A DNA stretch of 64,000 bases from Medicago truncatula (lineage: Eukaryota > Streptophyta > Magnoliopsida > Fabales > Fabaceae), in NCBI RefSeq assembly GCF_003473485.1, contig NC_053045.1:44496494-44560493 (forward strand). Reading direction: 5' to 3'. Positions 54,182 through 64,000 of this stretch are shown here, piece by piece. Below the pieces are notes generated by a model. The model searched no databases, was not told the DNA's origin, and was given only the letters and a program-made list of their open reading frames with translations. A program made the translations under genes and the position numbers. Positions within the stretch are counted from its first letter, which is position 1, and every line of letters starts with the position of its first letter.

Positions 54182-56840
54182 ATGAGGACCATGTTTGATT
54201 ATCATGCTGATTATATTGAGCCGCAACTTCTTATAAAGATTTTAAACTATGTTTCCTCCCATAATGACCACCTCCATGAATTAGGGATCTATGTCCGTGG
54301 TTATAGTTGTCTCATTATGAGCCGTGTTTCTTCATGCCGGGCCCTTACATCTCTTAAGTTTTCACTTTCCTCCATCCGTCGTTATGATATTAGAGAAACA
54401 TTATTTCCAAAAAATTTGAATTTGCCTCTATTGAGTAGCTTAGTTTTAGAAAATTTTGCCTTTTGCGGCGGTGGCTTAGTTTTAGAAAATTTTGCCTTTT
54501 GCGGCGGTGAAAACGGTTGTGCTGAGCCCTTTTCGACCTTTACAAAGTTGAATAGTTTGATCCTTCGTAGTTGTGAGGTAAAGGATGCTCAAATCCTCAG
54601 CATATCAAGTGAGACCCTTGTCAAGTTAGCATTGCTTGATAACTTTGCCAAAATTGAGCTATCTGTTCCAAGTCTTTGTACCTTCACTTTTACCGGTGAC
54701 CTTATTCAGAAAATTTGTGGGAGCAGTCTCTCTTCTATTAAACAAGTAAACATCGATCATGAAATTTCACCTTCGGTGAATAATGCTTTGGCTCTTTTAA
54801 GCTGCCTGCAAGATCTTGCCAATGTAGAATTATTGACAGTCAATTCAACTACTCTTGAGGTACCTTGTCATGTTTTCAAGCTTTACTTTTTACTTTATTC
54901 TTTAAGAAGATGCATTTTTTATTTTTTGTTTTTAAATTTAATATTCATTTGACTTGCATAAAACTAATCCTAATTCACCCCAATTGCTTAGATTCTCTCC
55001 TTGGTTCCTGATTTATTGGAGGTTAAGCTCCCTTCTTTTTGTAACTTGAGGTCATTGGAAGTAAAAATGATACCACTTCATCATGGACATTTATTTCTAT
55101 TAATGAAAGATGTCATGTTAAAGAAAGTTGCTGCTAAGTCAAGTAAAGAAGCCGATAAGTTAAGAAAGGCGTTTAAAGCAGGTTTAGAATTACCTGCCAT
55201 ACCTGATGGAATAGTTGACTTCTTGCGACAAAACCCGTCGTCGGCTGAAGTTAACATCACAACAGATTACCCAGGTTGTTTTAATCTTAAGCAGGTAGTT
55301 ATTTAAAAGTCATAAGGGAGCCAAGTGTGGTAATTATTTTTTTGACAATCTAAGCTTAGATAATTTTAAATGAAACAGCCATAAGAAGAGTTTGTGATTG
55401 GTTGATACTAATTACTAAACAGGTTGAAGAATCTATAAAGGGTGAGAAGATTATCAACTATCGCTCACAAATTGCCACGCCTGCCTCTTTCTCTGTTGCA
55501 CCTGCTTGTGCTGATGAGTCTGCTTTTGCTCCTGCTTCTGCCGTGGCGTCTGCCTCGGCTGCACCTCCCAGTCTTCATCTCTGTCGCGCTGAAATATAGC
55601 ATATTAGATTATTGTAGGAACCTGTTAGGCCTCTTATAAAATAAGGAATAGCAGTTACTGTTTTTTAAGAGGAATGCTAGGTGCAAATGCTTTGACACTC
55701 GCGGACGAACACACGCCAGTATTGTTAGGCCACGTCAACCATTTTTAAAGGGGAACTTCTACGGTACACTCACAAAATGAGGTGTAACGGTACTATTTTT
55801 CATAATTTTATAAATTAACGATCATTTTTTATGAAATAAATAACTATTTGTTAATATTTATATTTTATAAAACATCATTTCATAAGAAAAAACATCATTT
55901 CATTGTTTATAAGAATCATAGTAATTTTTTAACATATTATCGTAAAATATAATCAAAGTTATCAATTATGACTGCTAAAAATTCAAAAAAAAATAATTTT
56001 ATTTCGTTAACACTTTTGAAGAATAAGATTTAGTTATTATAAATATAAATGATAGAAAATAATATTTTTCTTCAAAAAACAACTCATTTAACCATTAATT
56101 TAAAGAGCGAGTGTAACAGTACACTCAAATATATTAGGTGTATTATAGAATTTACCTTTTTAAAGGTGATTTACCTGGTTACAGGTTAACCAAGTTGTTA
56201 ACACTCACCCCTATTTAATTAAAAAAATATGTGGCACGTTAAACATCAAACACCACGCTTCAATCACCCATCAACACAAACAGCTATAATCACACACCAT
56301 CAATTTCTCCTTGCGATTAACTTCTAACACCAAATTACTGCCGTAATCATGTAAGATGTGAACCACTAAAACCAACCTTAAGCAGTCTGACAACCTTAAC
56401 AATTAGAGAAAACAAAGAGGGAATCATCTTATTCAACCTTCCCATCACCATCTCAAGAAGAAAATTAGAAACACAGAACAGAGAAATGCATAAAAAGAGG
56501 ACGTGATTGTATGATATATAGCCCTCTATCGTTGCCGAGGAAGAGGTAATGATGTGGCTCAAAGTACGGTGAGTGTTAACAGGCGTGTGTTAGAGCGTCT
56601 GTCAATAACACTTCTCTTTTTTATAATTAATGATTAGTTGCAGTTACTGTTGTAGTTATGTGTGGTTTGTGAATAAAATAAGGAAAATGCAGACATAGTT
56701 GGCTATCCTGGACTTGTTGACAGTGACAATTGACAGTCTTACTTTTTTTTTGCCTTTAGGGTGATAAATCATCAAATGAAGATAAGGTGGAGAAGCACCA
56801 ACCTAACATCAACTCTTCACTTCTAGATAATGTGCATTGA
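54182..56840 (+). CDS. F-box-less LRR paralogue (copy J)
   Basis: The only family member on the + strand. Exon 1 is 54182-54859 (226 codons), exon 2 is 54992-55294 (101 codons) and exon 3 is 55423-55599 (58 codons plus TAG; VEESIKGEKIINYRSQI, Ala-rich, LHLCRAEI). The product is about 385 aa. MRTMFDY matches the N-terminal MFDYLEP of copy K but runs straight into IEPQLLIKILNYVSSHN, so the F-box and first LRRs were deleted in frame. A 36-bp tandem duplication (54438-54473 and 54474-54509) repeats 12 residues around ENFAFCGG. Upstream of the CAACAG acceptor lies a TRIM LTR instead of the usual UTR exon. A well-kept exon 4 is at 56760-56840 (GDKSSNEDKVEKHQPNINSS to a TGA, 27 codons), but exon 3 lacks the donor that would reach it. 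The frame is open. It cannot act as an F-box protein but could compete for targets. It may be a pseudogene. Confidence 0.65.
55619..55662 (+). repeat. left piece of an insertion shared with copy K
   Basis: GAACCTGTTAGGCCTC then TTATAAAATAAGG matches, in inverse orientation, the insertion at 59619-59962 next to copy K. The matching continues at 56640-56700 (TTGTAGTTATGTGTGG, GAATAAAATAAGG). The 55661-56639 element split it. Confidence 0.65.
55661..56639. mobile_element. DNA-transposon-like insertion of about 0.98 kb
   Basis: A direct repeat GCAGTTACTGTT flanks it (55651-55662 and 56640-56651). The end arms resemble each other in inverse orientation (left AAGAGGAATGCTAGGTGCAA; right, read backwards, AAAGAGAAGTGTTATTGACA). 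A duplication of 9-12 bp and long imperfect arms suggest a Mutator-like element. No transposase. Confidence 0.55.
55748..56158. mobile_element. MITE nested in the 55661-56639 element
   Basis: The left GGGGAACTTCTACGGTACAC pairs with the right GTGTATTATAGAATTTACC, imperfect inverted repeats. Interior blocks (ATCATTTCATTGTTTATA, AAGATTTAGTTATTATAA, AACTCATTTAACCATTAATT) match the region 16830-17200. About 411 bp, non-coding. Confidence 0.65.
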
Positions 56841-56849
56841 AGAGTTCTC

Positions 56850-57590
56850 ACTTTGCCTTGTTACAATGCCTTCTTTGTGAACGTTAGCGACCCAAATTGT
56901 TGTATACTTATTTAGAGACCATCTCGGAGTATGTCTCCGATACTAAATTGCACTGTACAAATCTTATAGGATGCAGATTGAATGTGTAATGTGTGCTTGA
57001 CTTTTGTTTGTTGGAGCCGACTTTTTCCCTTTGCAAAATTATCCTTTATTTAAAATATTTTATTTACTACTTCCGTAAAGATGGACACTCCGCTCTTTTC
57101 ATCGCGCTAACATTTGTATAAATTATGAACGATATTTTTTTATGAGATTTTGATTTTGATTAAAAGTATAGGTAAATATGTATCTGATTTTCAAATTATA
57201 ATAAATCTAACAAATCATGTTTAAATATGTATAGGTAAACTATTCCTTCATTATCAACACCCTCAAATCTTCAACAACAGAGAACAACAAAACTCAGAGC
57301 CCCAACTGATTTATTTTCTGCATCATCACCATCATCCTTCATAATTAGTTTTACACAATCAATTCTCTCAAAATTAGTATTTGTCAACGCAAAATCAAAC
57401 ATTCACTTAAACTGCATACGAAGTTTCAACCTAAAATCAATTTTGACAATAGAAACAATTTCTAAATAGAAAGTCAATCATTGTCACATTCAGTGAAACC
57501 ATCACGTATGAACTAAACATACATCGCATGTGCTACATCCTATTTTGTAGCTTCAATGCACGTGCTACCCACCGATTATGAAAGGTTGTA
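56850..57590. other. 3' flank of copy J
   Basis: The first 60 bases (CCTTGTTACAATGCCTTCTT, GTGAACGTTAG) match the flanks of copies C and K and are probably a shared 3' UTR. Beyond that I see no gene. Confidence 0.5.
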
Positions 57591-57599
57591 CAGAGCGTG

Positions 57600-58730
57600 T
57601 GTGGAGAGGATCCAGATCCCTGTACTATCATGTTCTAGATGCCCAGACAAAAGCAAATACAAGTACCTTACAAGGTATCAAAAAAGACACCAGACTACCC
57701 AAAAAAAAAAACAGAAGGACCCCTGAATAAAACTACAACTCCTGTACTACACACCAAATACCAAAATACTTGACTCTGCTACTCCCATCACCCTTCCAAC
57801 AGACTCACCAGAACCTAGACACATTAATTTTCTATCCAACGCCAATATTAACTTGAAACGCTGCAATTTGCATTCAAACTGGCCCCTAGCCTCCTAGGAT
57901 TTCAACAATAACGCCCAGTATCACCTGACAAATATCTTCTTTTATGACACAAACAAAATGGCCCCACGGATACAACCACACCATATCACACCCGCTAGCC
58001 ACAGAAAGACCAACACCAGCAACACAATCCCACCTATCAGCTAAACACACCCCACCACAACAGCATCCGAATCAGTCAGGACAGCAGCAAACAGACAGAT
58101 ATACAAATAGATTTCTCTATTTCTGTAAAATAAATTTTGAATTGCAAACTAGCAAGCCTCACACACTTTAATCCATAGGCCACCAAATTCTCTGCCCCTC
58201 CATATTCACGCCACTTTTTGCTAAAGCATCTGCAAATGAGTTCATTTCTCTGTTTACATGCACAAACTCTACCTGATGCAGTGCTGCCAAGCAATTATGC
58301 AGTTTGTCACTGAAGAACCGCATTGACCATGGACAATCCTCACTCCTCTTAACCCAACCAAGGGCCACTTGTGAGTCGGACTCTACCATCAACTTTCTCT
58401 CTTGAAGCCTCCTCTTCAAAATGTTAAGAAATGTTTGGCAAATTATCATGCATAGCACTGAATTAGCAACAAACTATCAACGATGACAGGGCAGTCGAAA
58501 AAAGCCCCGTGGGTAATATTAGCTGACAGCAATACTGCGGCTAAACCATCATTGTCATTCCTAGAACCACAACAGATGACAGGCAAATAAACACAATTAT
58601 AAGCAAAGTTGTATCAACAAATGGGAATAAACGCAATGTACTCTTCCGTACAAGATCATAGCACAACACCAAAAGTCATCGATAAACAAGGTCTAGTAGC
58701 AACAAACTGCTACGTGAAGGCTCCGAACAA
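57600..58730 (-). mobile_element. LINE (L1-type) 3' fragment with RNase H-like domain
   Basis: The minus-strand frame 58458-58168 reads LMVESDSQVALGWVKRSED, then PWSMRFFSDKL, then VEFVHVNREMNSFADALAKS. It has the acidic and AD..AK signature of the plant reverse-transcriptase-like RNase H domain (RVT_3) at the C-terminus of many plant LINEs. The endonuclease and reverse-transcriptase parts are not seen upstream. Sequence to about 57600 would be the 3' UTR. 5'-truncated and no longer able to move. A host RNase H-like gene is the alternative. Confidence 0.65.
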
Positions 58731-59113
58731 CAAAAGACAAGGACATATTACATATACAATATGCAGCGTATAGGTTTTTTGTATACTGCAATTTAGTATC
58801 CAAGACATACTCCAGAATAGTTAAATAAGTATATTACAATTTGGCTTTAAAATTGGAGACTACCAGTTAGATGAACTCATGGACCTCAAATGAAGAGTTC
58901 ATGTGATCAACCAAATGCTTCTCAAATCAAACATGTTTCAGTAAAGTCAGCCAAACTGATATTTTTCAGTTACTTATCTGATGTCTTAAAAGAAAGGTTC
59001 ACAGAGAAGGCATCGTAATTTGTATGAAATATGAGAACTCTTCACTGCTCATTATCTAGAAGTGGAGAGTTGTTGTTAGGTTGGTGCTTATCCACCTTAT
59101 CGTCATTTGATTA

Positions 59114-62039
59114 TTAATCCTCCTAAAGGCAGAAAAAGAAACACTGTCAGTTGTCACTGCAAAATTAATCATATGAAAAAAGTTTACAGCAGGTATAGAC
59201 AAAGCAAGCAAACGCGGACACCGCTTGTGTACCATTGGGATACCAATGTTATATAACATTGGCCAATGAAGGTGTACCACATAGCACTTCACATGGATGT
59301 CTTTTCTCTTTCCTCTTTAGACCTTCCTATGTGGCACACCTTCATTGGCCAATGTTATATAACATTGGTATCCCAATGGTACACAAGTGGTGTCCAGCAA
59401 AGCGGTGTCCAGCAAAGCACTATAATTGAGGTTGATTGCTCATACAACCCCTTGAAAATGCAGGATCTTACTGGAATCTAGGTTTCGGTAATGTATTTTG
59501 ACAGATTTGAGCAATCACCATAAATGAATTTGAAAGATTCAAAACTGATTTTATAATAGATTCCTCTATTGTCATTCTTGAACAATTTTTACAAGAGTGA
59601 ATTGCAGACAAGCGTTCTCATAGAAACCGGCACCAAATCAGATTTGTAACTGAATAATAAGTTAATAACTGTTTTATTGAACAATTTTCAAAGGGAAAAG
59701 GTTCCCAAAACAGAGACAACACACACGATTTCACACTTGCATATAATTGAAATTACAGACACGAACAACACCGAGGGTTCTCTCCTAATCCAAAATACCA
59801 CTCAATAATTCCAAGATGACCAACTATGCCCACGTTTCCTTATTTTATTCACACACCACACATAACTACAACAGTAAATTCTAATAAGATAAATAACTGC
59901 CTACTGCCCACATTAATTCTGTCCCCTCCTCTTATAAATATTCTTTAAACGAGGCCAAACAGGTTCCTACAATAATCTAATAGGCTATATCATTCTCAAA
60001 TATCACAAAAAAAGAAATCTTCACATGAAAACAACAAATAGAACCCCAAAAATTTAGTAACAGAAATTCAAAGGGGATACATCAAAATCTATGAAGCATG
60101 GATAAGGACACAGACACCGGACACGACTCGGACACTGACACGCCAACACCACTAATAATTTGAGAAAATCACATAATTCAGTGTAATTATATGTGTTCGT
60201 GTGAGTGTCAGACACGACACGCGTCAGACACCGGGACACGCCTAATCCGAAGAGTGTCCGTGCTTCATAGATCAAAATGCATGTGACGAATGTTACCTTT
60301 TCAGCGCAACAGAGATGAAGACTGGGAGGTGTTGACGAGGCAGGCACGGTGGCAGAAGCAGACTCAGCAGCATGAACAGGTGCAGCAGAGGAGGCAGGCA
60401 CGGCGAATTGCGAATGATAGTTGATAACCTTCGCACCCTTTATAGATTCTTCAACCTGTTTAGCAGCAACCAATCACAAACTCTTATCGTTGTTTCATTT
60501 AAAATTATCTAAGCTTAGATTCTCAAAAAAAAAATATCACATTCAGTTTCCTTATGATTTGATTTATAAATAACTACCTGCTTAAGATTAAAACAAGCCG
60601 GGTAATTTGTTGTGATGTTAACTTCGGCGGATTGCGAGTTTTGACGCAAGAATTCAACTATTCCATCAGGTATGGGAGGTGGTTCCAAACGTGCTTTAAA
60701 AGCCTTTCTTAACTTGGCAGCTTCTTTACGTGACTTGGCAGCAGCTTTCTTTAACATGGCTTCTTTCACCAGGTTGGGTAATGCCATTTGATTACTACAG
60801 GTTTCCAGTTTTATTTCCATAGACTTCAAGTTACACAAAGAAGGCAGCTTAACCTCTAGTAAATCAGGAACTAATGAGAGAATCTAAACAATTAGGAATG
60901 AAAGTGAATTAGAATAGCTTATGAAAGTCAAGTGATTCTAAACAATATTTAAAAATAAAATGAAGAACCTCGATAAGAGAGTAATATTAAAGCTTCAAAA
61001 CATTCAAACATACCCGAAGAGTAGTTGAAGAGACCATCAATGATTTTACATTGGCAAGGTTTAGCAGCCAGTCGAATAGAATCAAAGGAGGCTCATCCCA
61101 TCTTGAAAACATTTCTGCTTTAATCTTTACTTGTTTGACAGAAGAAAGACCACTCCCACATATTTTCTGAACAGGAGTACCAGTAAAAGTAAAGGTACAA
61201 AGACTTGGAGCACATAACTCAATTTTTGCAAAGTCTTCTGAATAATTACGCATTTTAAAATTGACAAGGGTTTCACTTGATATCCTGAGGATTTGTGCAT
61301 CCCTTACCCTACAACTACGAATGACCAAACTAGTCAACTTGGGAAAGGCCAAAAAGGGCTCAGCACAACCATTTTCACCACCGCAAAAGTTGAAATTTGT
61401 TAGATATAAGTTGGTTAATGTTGGCAAATTCAAAGATTTTGGAAATAATATTCCAGAATTACTACAAATACCATCTTTAGGGTAAATTGAAAGCATCAGA
61501 GAAGTAAGAGCCCGACATGAAGAAACGCAGCTCATAATGAGACCACAATCACCATTGACAGAGATTCCTAAATCCTGGAGGTGGGTATTATGGGAGGAAA
61601 CATAGTTTAAAATCTTTTTAAGGAGTTGAGGCTCAATGTTACCATGACGGTCAAGATCAAGAGCGTGCAGTGCAGTTGAGGTATCACGAAGAGTCAATAT
61701 GTTAGACACAAACATGGCAAATTGCTTAACAGTGGAAAATCTTGATGCATACAACATAAGAGTTGGAATACGTTTCCAGAGATGTCTCCATCTCTTAGAC
61801 AAAACACAAGTTCTGACAACATGTTTGGTATTCAAAAATGACAAAATGTGAAGGATTATACCGTCGGGTAAGTCACTCAGCCTGTCTTCACTTTCTTCGT
61901 TACTTTGATTCTCACATTTCCTTCTTTTATTCATCTTTTCCAGAATCATGCTTTCTTCGTTAGAACTACACGGGCGCTTCATTGACATTTTGGGTTCGAG
62001 ATAATCAAACATTCTCCGTATTTTCTGTTCGTTAAGCAT
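59114..62039 (-). CDS. F-box/LRR-repeat protein (copy K, 60-62 kb)
   Basis: The fullest family member. Exon 1 is 62039-61014 (342 codons) and ends CGG|GTATGT. Exon 2 is 60883-60578 (102 codons). Exon 3 is 60455-60297 (53 codons, VEESIKGAKVINYHSQFAVP, Ala/Ser/Pro-rich, LHLCCAEK) and ends AAG|GTAACA. Exon 4 is at 59122-59042. The F-box is near residues 52-92 (RLSDLPDGIILHILSFL, KRWRHLW), with a basic KMNKRRK before it. LRRs include FPKSLNLPTLTNLYL and LSSVKQVKI, then IPDGIVEFLRQNSQSAEVNI. Exon 4 has an early TAA at its third codon, giving about 499 aa and losing about 24 residues kept in C and J. If the exon 3 donor is skipped, the frame runs through a MITE to 60054 (about 577 aa). An acceptor-like GAACAG lies inside the first codons, so the true start may be Met10. 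A UTR exon (end 62177, donor CGAG|GTATTT) is present. Confidence 0.88.
59216..59395. mobile_element. 180-bp MITE with arms containing a perfect palindrome
   Basis: GGACACCGCTTGTGTACCAT at the left and its near-exact complement at the right, ending GTGGTGTCC. The arms pair for about 67 bp around a short spacer. Each arm holds the 20-bp palindrome CCAATGTTATATAACATTGG. Flanks AGCAAACGC and AGCAAAGCG share the first six bases, a possible decayed 9-bp duplication. It lies between exon 4 and exon 3 of copy K. Confidence 0.85.
59619..59962. mobile_element. 344-bp insertion of uncertain type in copy K's last intron
   Basis: Sister genes read continuously across this point (GACAAGGGCTTCTACAATAA in copy B), while copy K has 344 extra bases flanked by GTTCT and GTTCC. 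Copy J carries the same insertion, split by a later element. LTR-like size, but it lacks clean TG...CA ends, so the type is open. Confidence 0.6.
60089..60270. mobile_element. hAT-like MITE in copy K
   Basis: Ends CTATGAAGCATGG and CCGTGCTTCATAG (12 of 13 paired), flanked by a perfect 8-bp duplication, ATCAAAAT (60081-60088 and 60271-60278). The interior is rich in GACAC/GTGTC. It lies 26 bp past the exon 3 donor of copy K, inside the intron or, if that donor is skipped, inside the reading frame. Confidence 0.85.
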
Positions 62040-62177
62040 AAAAAGTAAAAATAATTGGAATCATATTACACAAAATGAGCAATTATAAAGCAAGATTCTA
62101 GTGAAAACCTAGAAAGTATTTTGATGTCGATGGATAATAATTTGGGGGAAAACGTAGAAAAATGTAAATAAAATACC

Positions 62178-62396
62178 TCGCCGTCGAGCTGTAACTTCTT
62201 CGATGGATCGGAACGCCGAAGCAAGTACTCACACAAAGTGGATTGAAAGGTGTAAATCAATTTCGGTTTCTAGTGTTCCTTGTTTTTAATTTTTAGTGCG
62301 GGAATAATAATTTCACGAGGGAGAGAAAGCCAAGTGGGATTGAAATGTTTGTGGAGGGTCAGTGGTTTTGTCATCAACTTTTACTTTTTTTTTTTT
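62178..62396 (-). promoter_or_regulatory. 5' UTR exon and promoter side of copy K
   Basis: The UTR exon runs from about 62270 to its donor at 62177 (CGAG|GTATTT), a site conserved in copies A, B, D and G. No distinct TATA box could be assigned with confidence. Confidence 0.5.
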
Positions 62397-62895
62397 GGGT
62401 TAAATATGATTTTGGTCCCTATAAATATACCAACTTTTCATTTTAATCCCTCTAAATTTTTCCTTTAACTTTTAGTTCCTCTAAAATTTTTCATCTTCAT
62501 TTTTTATCCCTCCTTTAAAGGAAACTCATATGTAGAATTCATATTTGGGAATAAAATTTTGCAGAAAAATTCATAATATTATAAGAATCTCTCCAAAAAA
62601 ATTTAGAATTTTTTAATAAAACATAAATTTAATATGAATTTTTATATTTTTTTATGGTTAAAAATTCATATTAAATTTATGTTTTGTTAAAAAATTCTAA
62701 TTTTTTTGGGAAAGATTTTTACAATATTATACACATTTCTGCACAATTTCATTAAAAAATGTAAAAATTAACTTAAAAATAGGGACTAAAAGTAGTGATT
62801 GAAAATTTTATAGGGACTAAAAGTTGAATGAAAATTTTAGAGGGACTAAAAAGAAAAGTTGGTATATTTATTTGGACCAAAAACATATTTAACCC
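62397..62895. mobile_element. foldback element
   Basis: The left GGGTTAAATATGATTTTGGT pairs with the right ACCAAAAACATATTTAACCC, and pairing continues through TATACCAACTTTTC. The interior has a second inverted pair (TTTAATATGAATTTTTATAT / AAAAATTCATATTAAA). Flanks are long T runs, so a target duplication cannot be read. About 499 bp, non-coding. Confidence 0.75.
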
Positions 62896-62934
62896 TACTT
62901 TTTTTTAGTTTAATATATGTTTTTTTCTTATAAA

Positions 62935-63262
62935 TATTCCAGTTTTTTTTTTTTTGACAAGTATGAATGTTACAGATTTTGTTTTTAATTTCTCTTAAAT
63001 TTTTCTTAGATTTTTAGTTTTCATCTAAGTCAATTCATATGTATTATTTAAAATTTTGAATTTCTTTTTCAGAAATGTTTAACATATTATAATAATCTCT
63101 TAGAGATTTTTAACAAAACATGAATTAGATATAACTCATTTAATTCTTGTTTTACTGCTCTTAAAAAAATTCATGTTTTATTAAAAAAAAAATCTAATTT
63201 TTTTTTGGAGATATCTTATAATATTTTAAATGTTTTTGCAAAAATTCATTAAAAAATCTGAA
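62935..63262. mobile_element. diverged relative of the 62397 foldback
   Basis: Repeats the same interior plan (AATTCATATG, AAATGTTTAACATATTATAA, AACAAAACATGAATTAGAT, AAAAATTCATGTTTTATTA) but its arms are eroded. Confidence 0.5.
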
Positions 63263-63269
63263 GAATAGA

Positions 63270-63620
63270 GACCGTTTGTTATAGCTTTTTTAAGCAAAAA
63301 AAATAATCACTTTTAAGAGTGTTGCATTTGTTTGTTAAAACTTTTTAAAAAAATCAGAATCTAAAAACAGCTTCAAATGATAAGTTGTTAAGCAGCTTCT
63401 AAAAAAATAGATATTTTTTAGAAATGATTATCATTACGGTAGCTTATCTCAGTTGGTTGGGACAATGCATAAAATATGCAAGGTTTAAAGTTCAAACCTC
63501 CGCCACTACCAAAAAACAAACGTAAATTAGATCTGATATTTCATAAAATCTCTAAAATATAATCTCTAAATTATTTTATGTGAAAATCATTTTTATTTTA
63601 ATCTGTAACAAACGCGCCCT
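63270..63620. mobile_element. MITE carrying a nested SINE
   Basis: The left GACCGTTTGTTATAG pairs with the right CTGTAACAAACGCGCCC, imperfect inverted repeats. A SINE occupies 63439-63521 inside it, so the MITE is older. Confidence 0.55.
63439..63521 (+). mobile_element. short tRNA-derived SINE
   Basis: A-box-like GTAGCTTATCTCAGTTGG, the GGGACAATGCATAAAATATG middle, a decayed B box (AAAGTTCAAACCTC) and an A-rich tail. 5' part of the same SINE family as 1017-1129 and 27029-27170, with a shortened tail. Confidence 0.7.
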
Positions 63621-63621
63621 T

Positions 63622-64000
63622 ATTGCATTATAGAATTTAGACCTAACCATAAATCGAAAAGCGATGGGAACGATGGAACCTGTGAATACCTTACTAATTC
63701 ATTAGATGGGATGGCGGACGGAACTAAGAATTCATTATTTTTTGAGGAGTTGTGGACTAACCCAACATTACATCTTAAATTTATAATGAAAGAGTGAATA
63801 TTCGCCCGCGAAAATGTGGATTTTTTTTAATTTAATTTTTTTTGCCAATATGATAATAAAATAAAATAAAAAGACAAATATGGATTCGTTAGAACATTAT
63901 ATCAAAACAAGAATTTATTCTACTTGACGACAAGAATTTATTCTACTCGACGACATAAATTTGAGTTTTTTATTCTAGAATTAATCCTTCCTTATTTATT
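63622..64000. other. AT-rich end of window
   Basis: No gene or repeat end seen. A short direct repeat (GACAAGAATTTATTCTACT, about 63924 and 63940) is present. Confidence 0.45.

Noticed and set aside
57944-58171. Thr/Pro/His-rich frame on the + strand
   Set aside because: It lies opposite the 3' part of a LINE fragment and has no family signature.

Overview
The window looks like nuclear DNA of a dicot plant, most likely a legume close to Medicago truncatula. The evidence is AT-rich DNA, GT-AG introns, a plant kinesin-14 gene, an expanded tandem family of F-box/LRR genes, and many plant mobile elements (SINEs, Stowaway, hAT and Mutator-type MITEs, copia and TRIM remnants). The species call is an inference from gene and repeat families, not from a database search.

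Layout. 1-1.5 kb is intergenic with a SINE. 1.5-7.4 kb holds one apparently intact multi-exon kinesin-14 gene on the + strand. 7.5-14.7 kb is repeat-rich: two copia fossils on the - strand, a hAT MITE, a coiled-coil gene remnant and an Au-type SINE. From 15 kb to 62 kb runs a cluster of about ten F-box/LRR paralogues. Nine are on the - strand (at 15.1, 21.8, 25.7, 28.2, 32.0, 36.8, 41.1, 51.8 and 59.1 kb) and one is on the + strand (54.2 kb). Four look able to encode a complete F-box/LRR protein (15.1, 21.8, 41.1, 59.1 kb). One has an open frame but no F-box (54.2 kb). The rest are truncated, frameshifted or interrupted. A two-exon Myb/SANT-like gene (19.1-20.0 kb) and a FAR1/MULE-type 3' fragment (30.0-30.5 kb) lie inside the cluster.

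The F-box paralogues share one gene plan. A 5' UTR exon ends in a conserved donor. Exon 1 carries the F-box and LRRs. Exon 2 (about 100 codons) ends its conserved core in an IPDGIV-type motif. A small Ala/Pro/Ser-rich exon 3 begins VEESIKG, and a 27-codon exon 4 begins with a DKSSNEDKV-like motif. The last two exons are easy to miss because they are short. Some members (15.1, 41.1, 51.8 kb) stop inside exon 2 instead. The gene at 21.8-23.6 kb is followed by two further copies of exon 3. All three copies are multiples of three, in the same phase, with good splice sites, and they look like a tandem cassette-exon array. F-box/LRR proteins of this kind are expected to be substrate receptors of SCF ubiquitin ligases; targets cannot be read from sequence.

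The rest is mobile DNA. Several short elements can be delimited to the base by their target-site duplications: a hAT MITE at 9163-9543 (8 bp), Mutator-like foldbacks at 23959-24724, 29163-29690 and 35765-36145 (9 bp), a Stowaway at 27428-27685 (TA), a solo TRIM-type LTR at 33362-33553 (5 bp), SINEs at 1017-1129 and 27029-27170, and a hAT-like MITE at 60089-60270 inside the last F-box gene. No tRNA, rRNA, CRISPR or organellar genes were seen.
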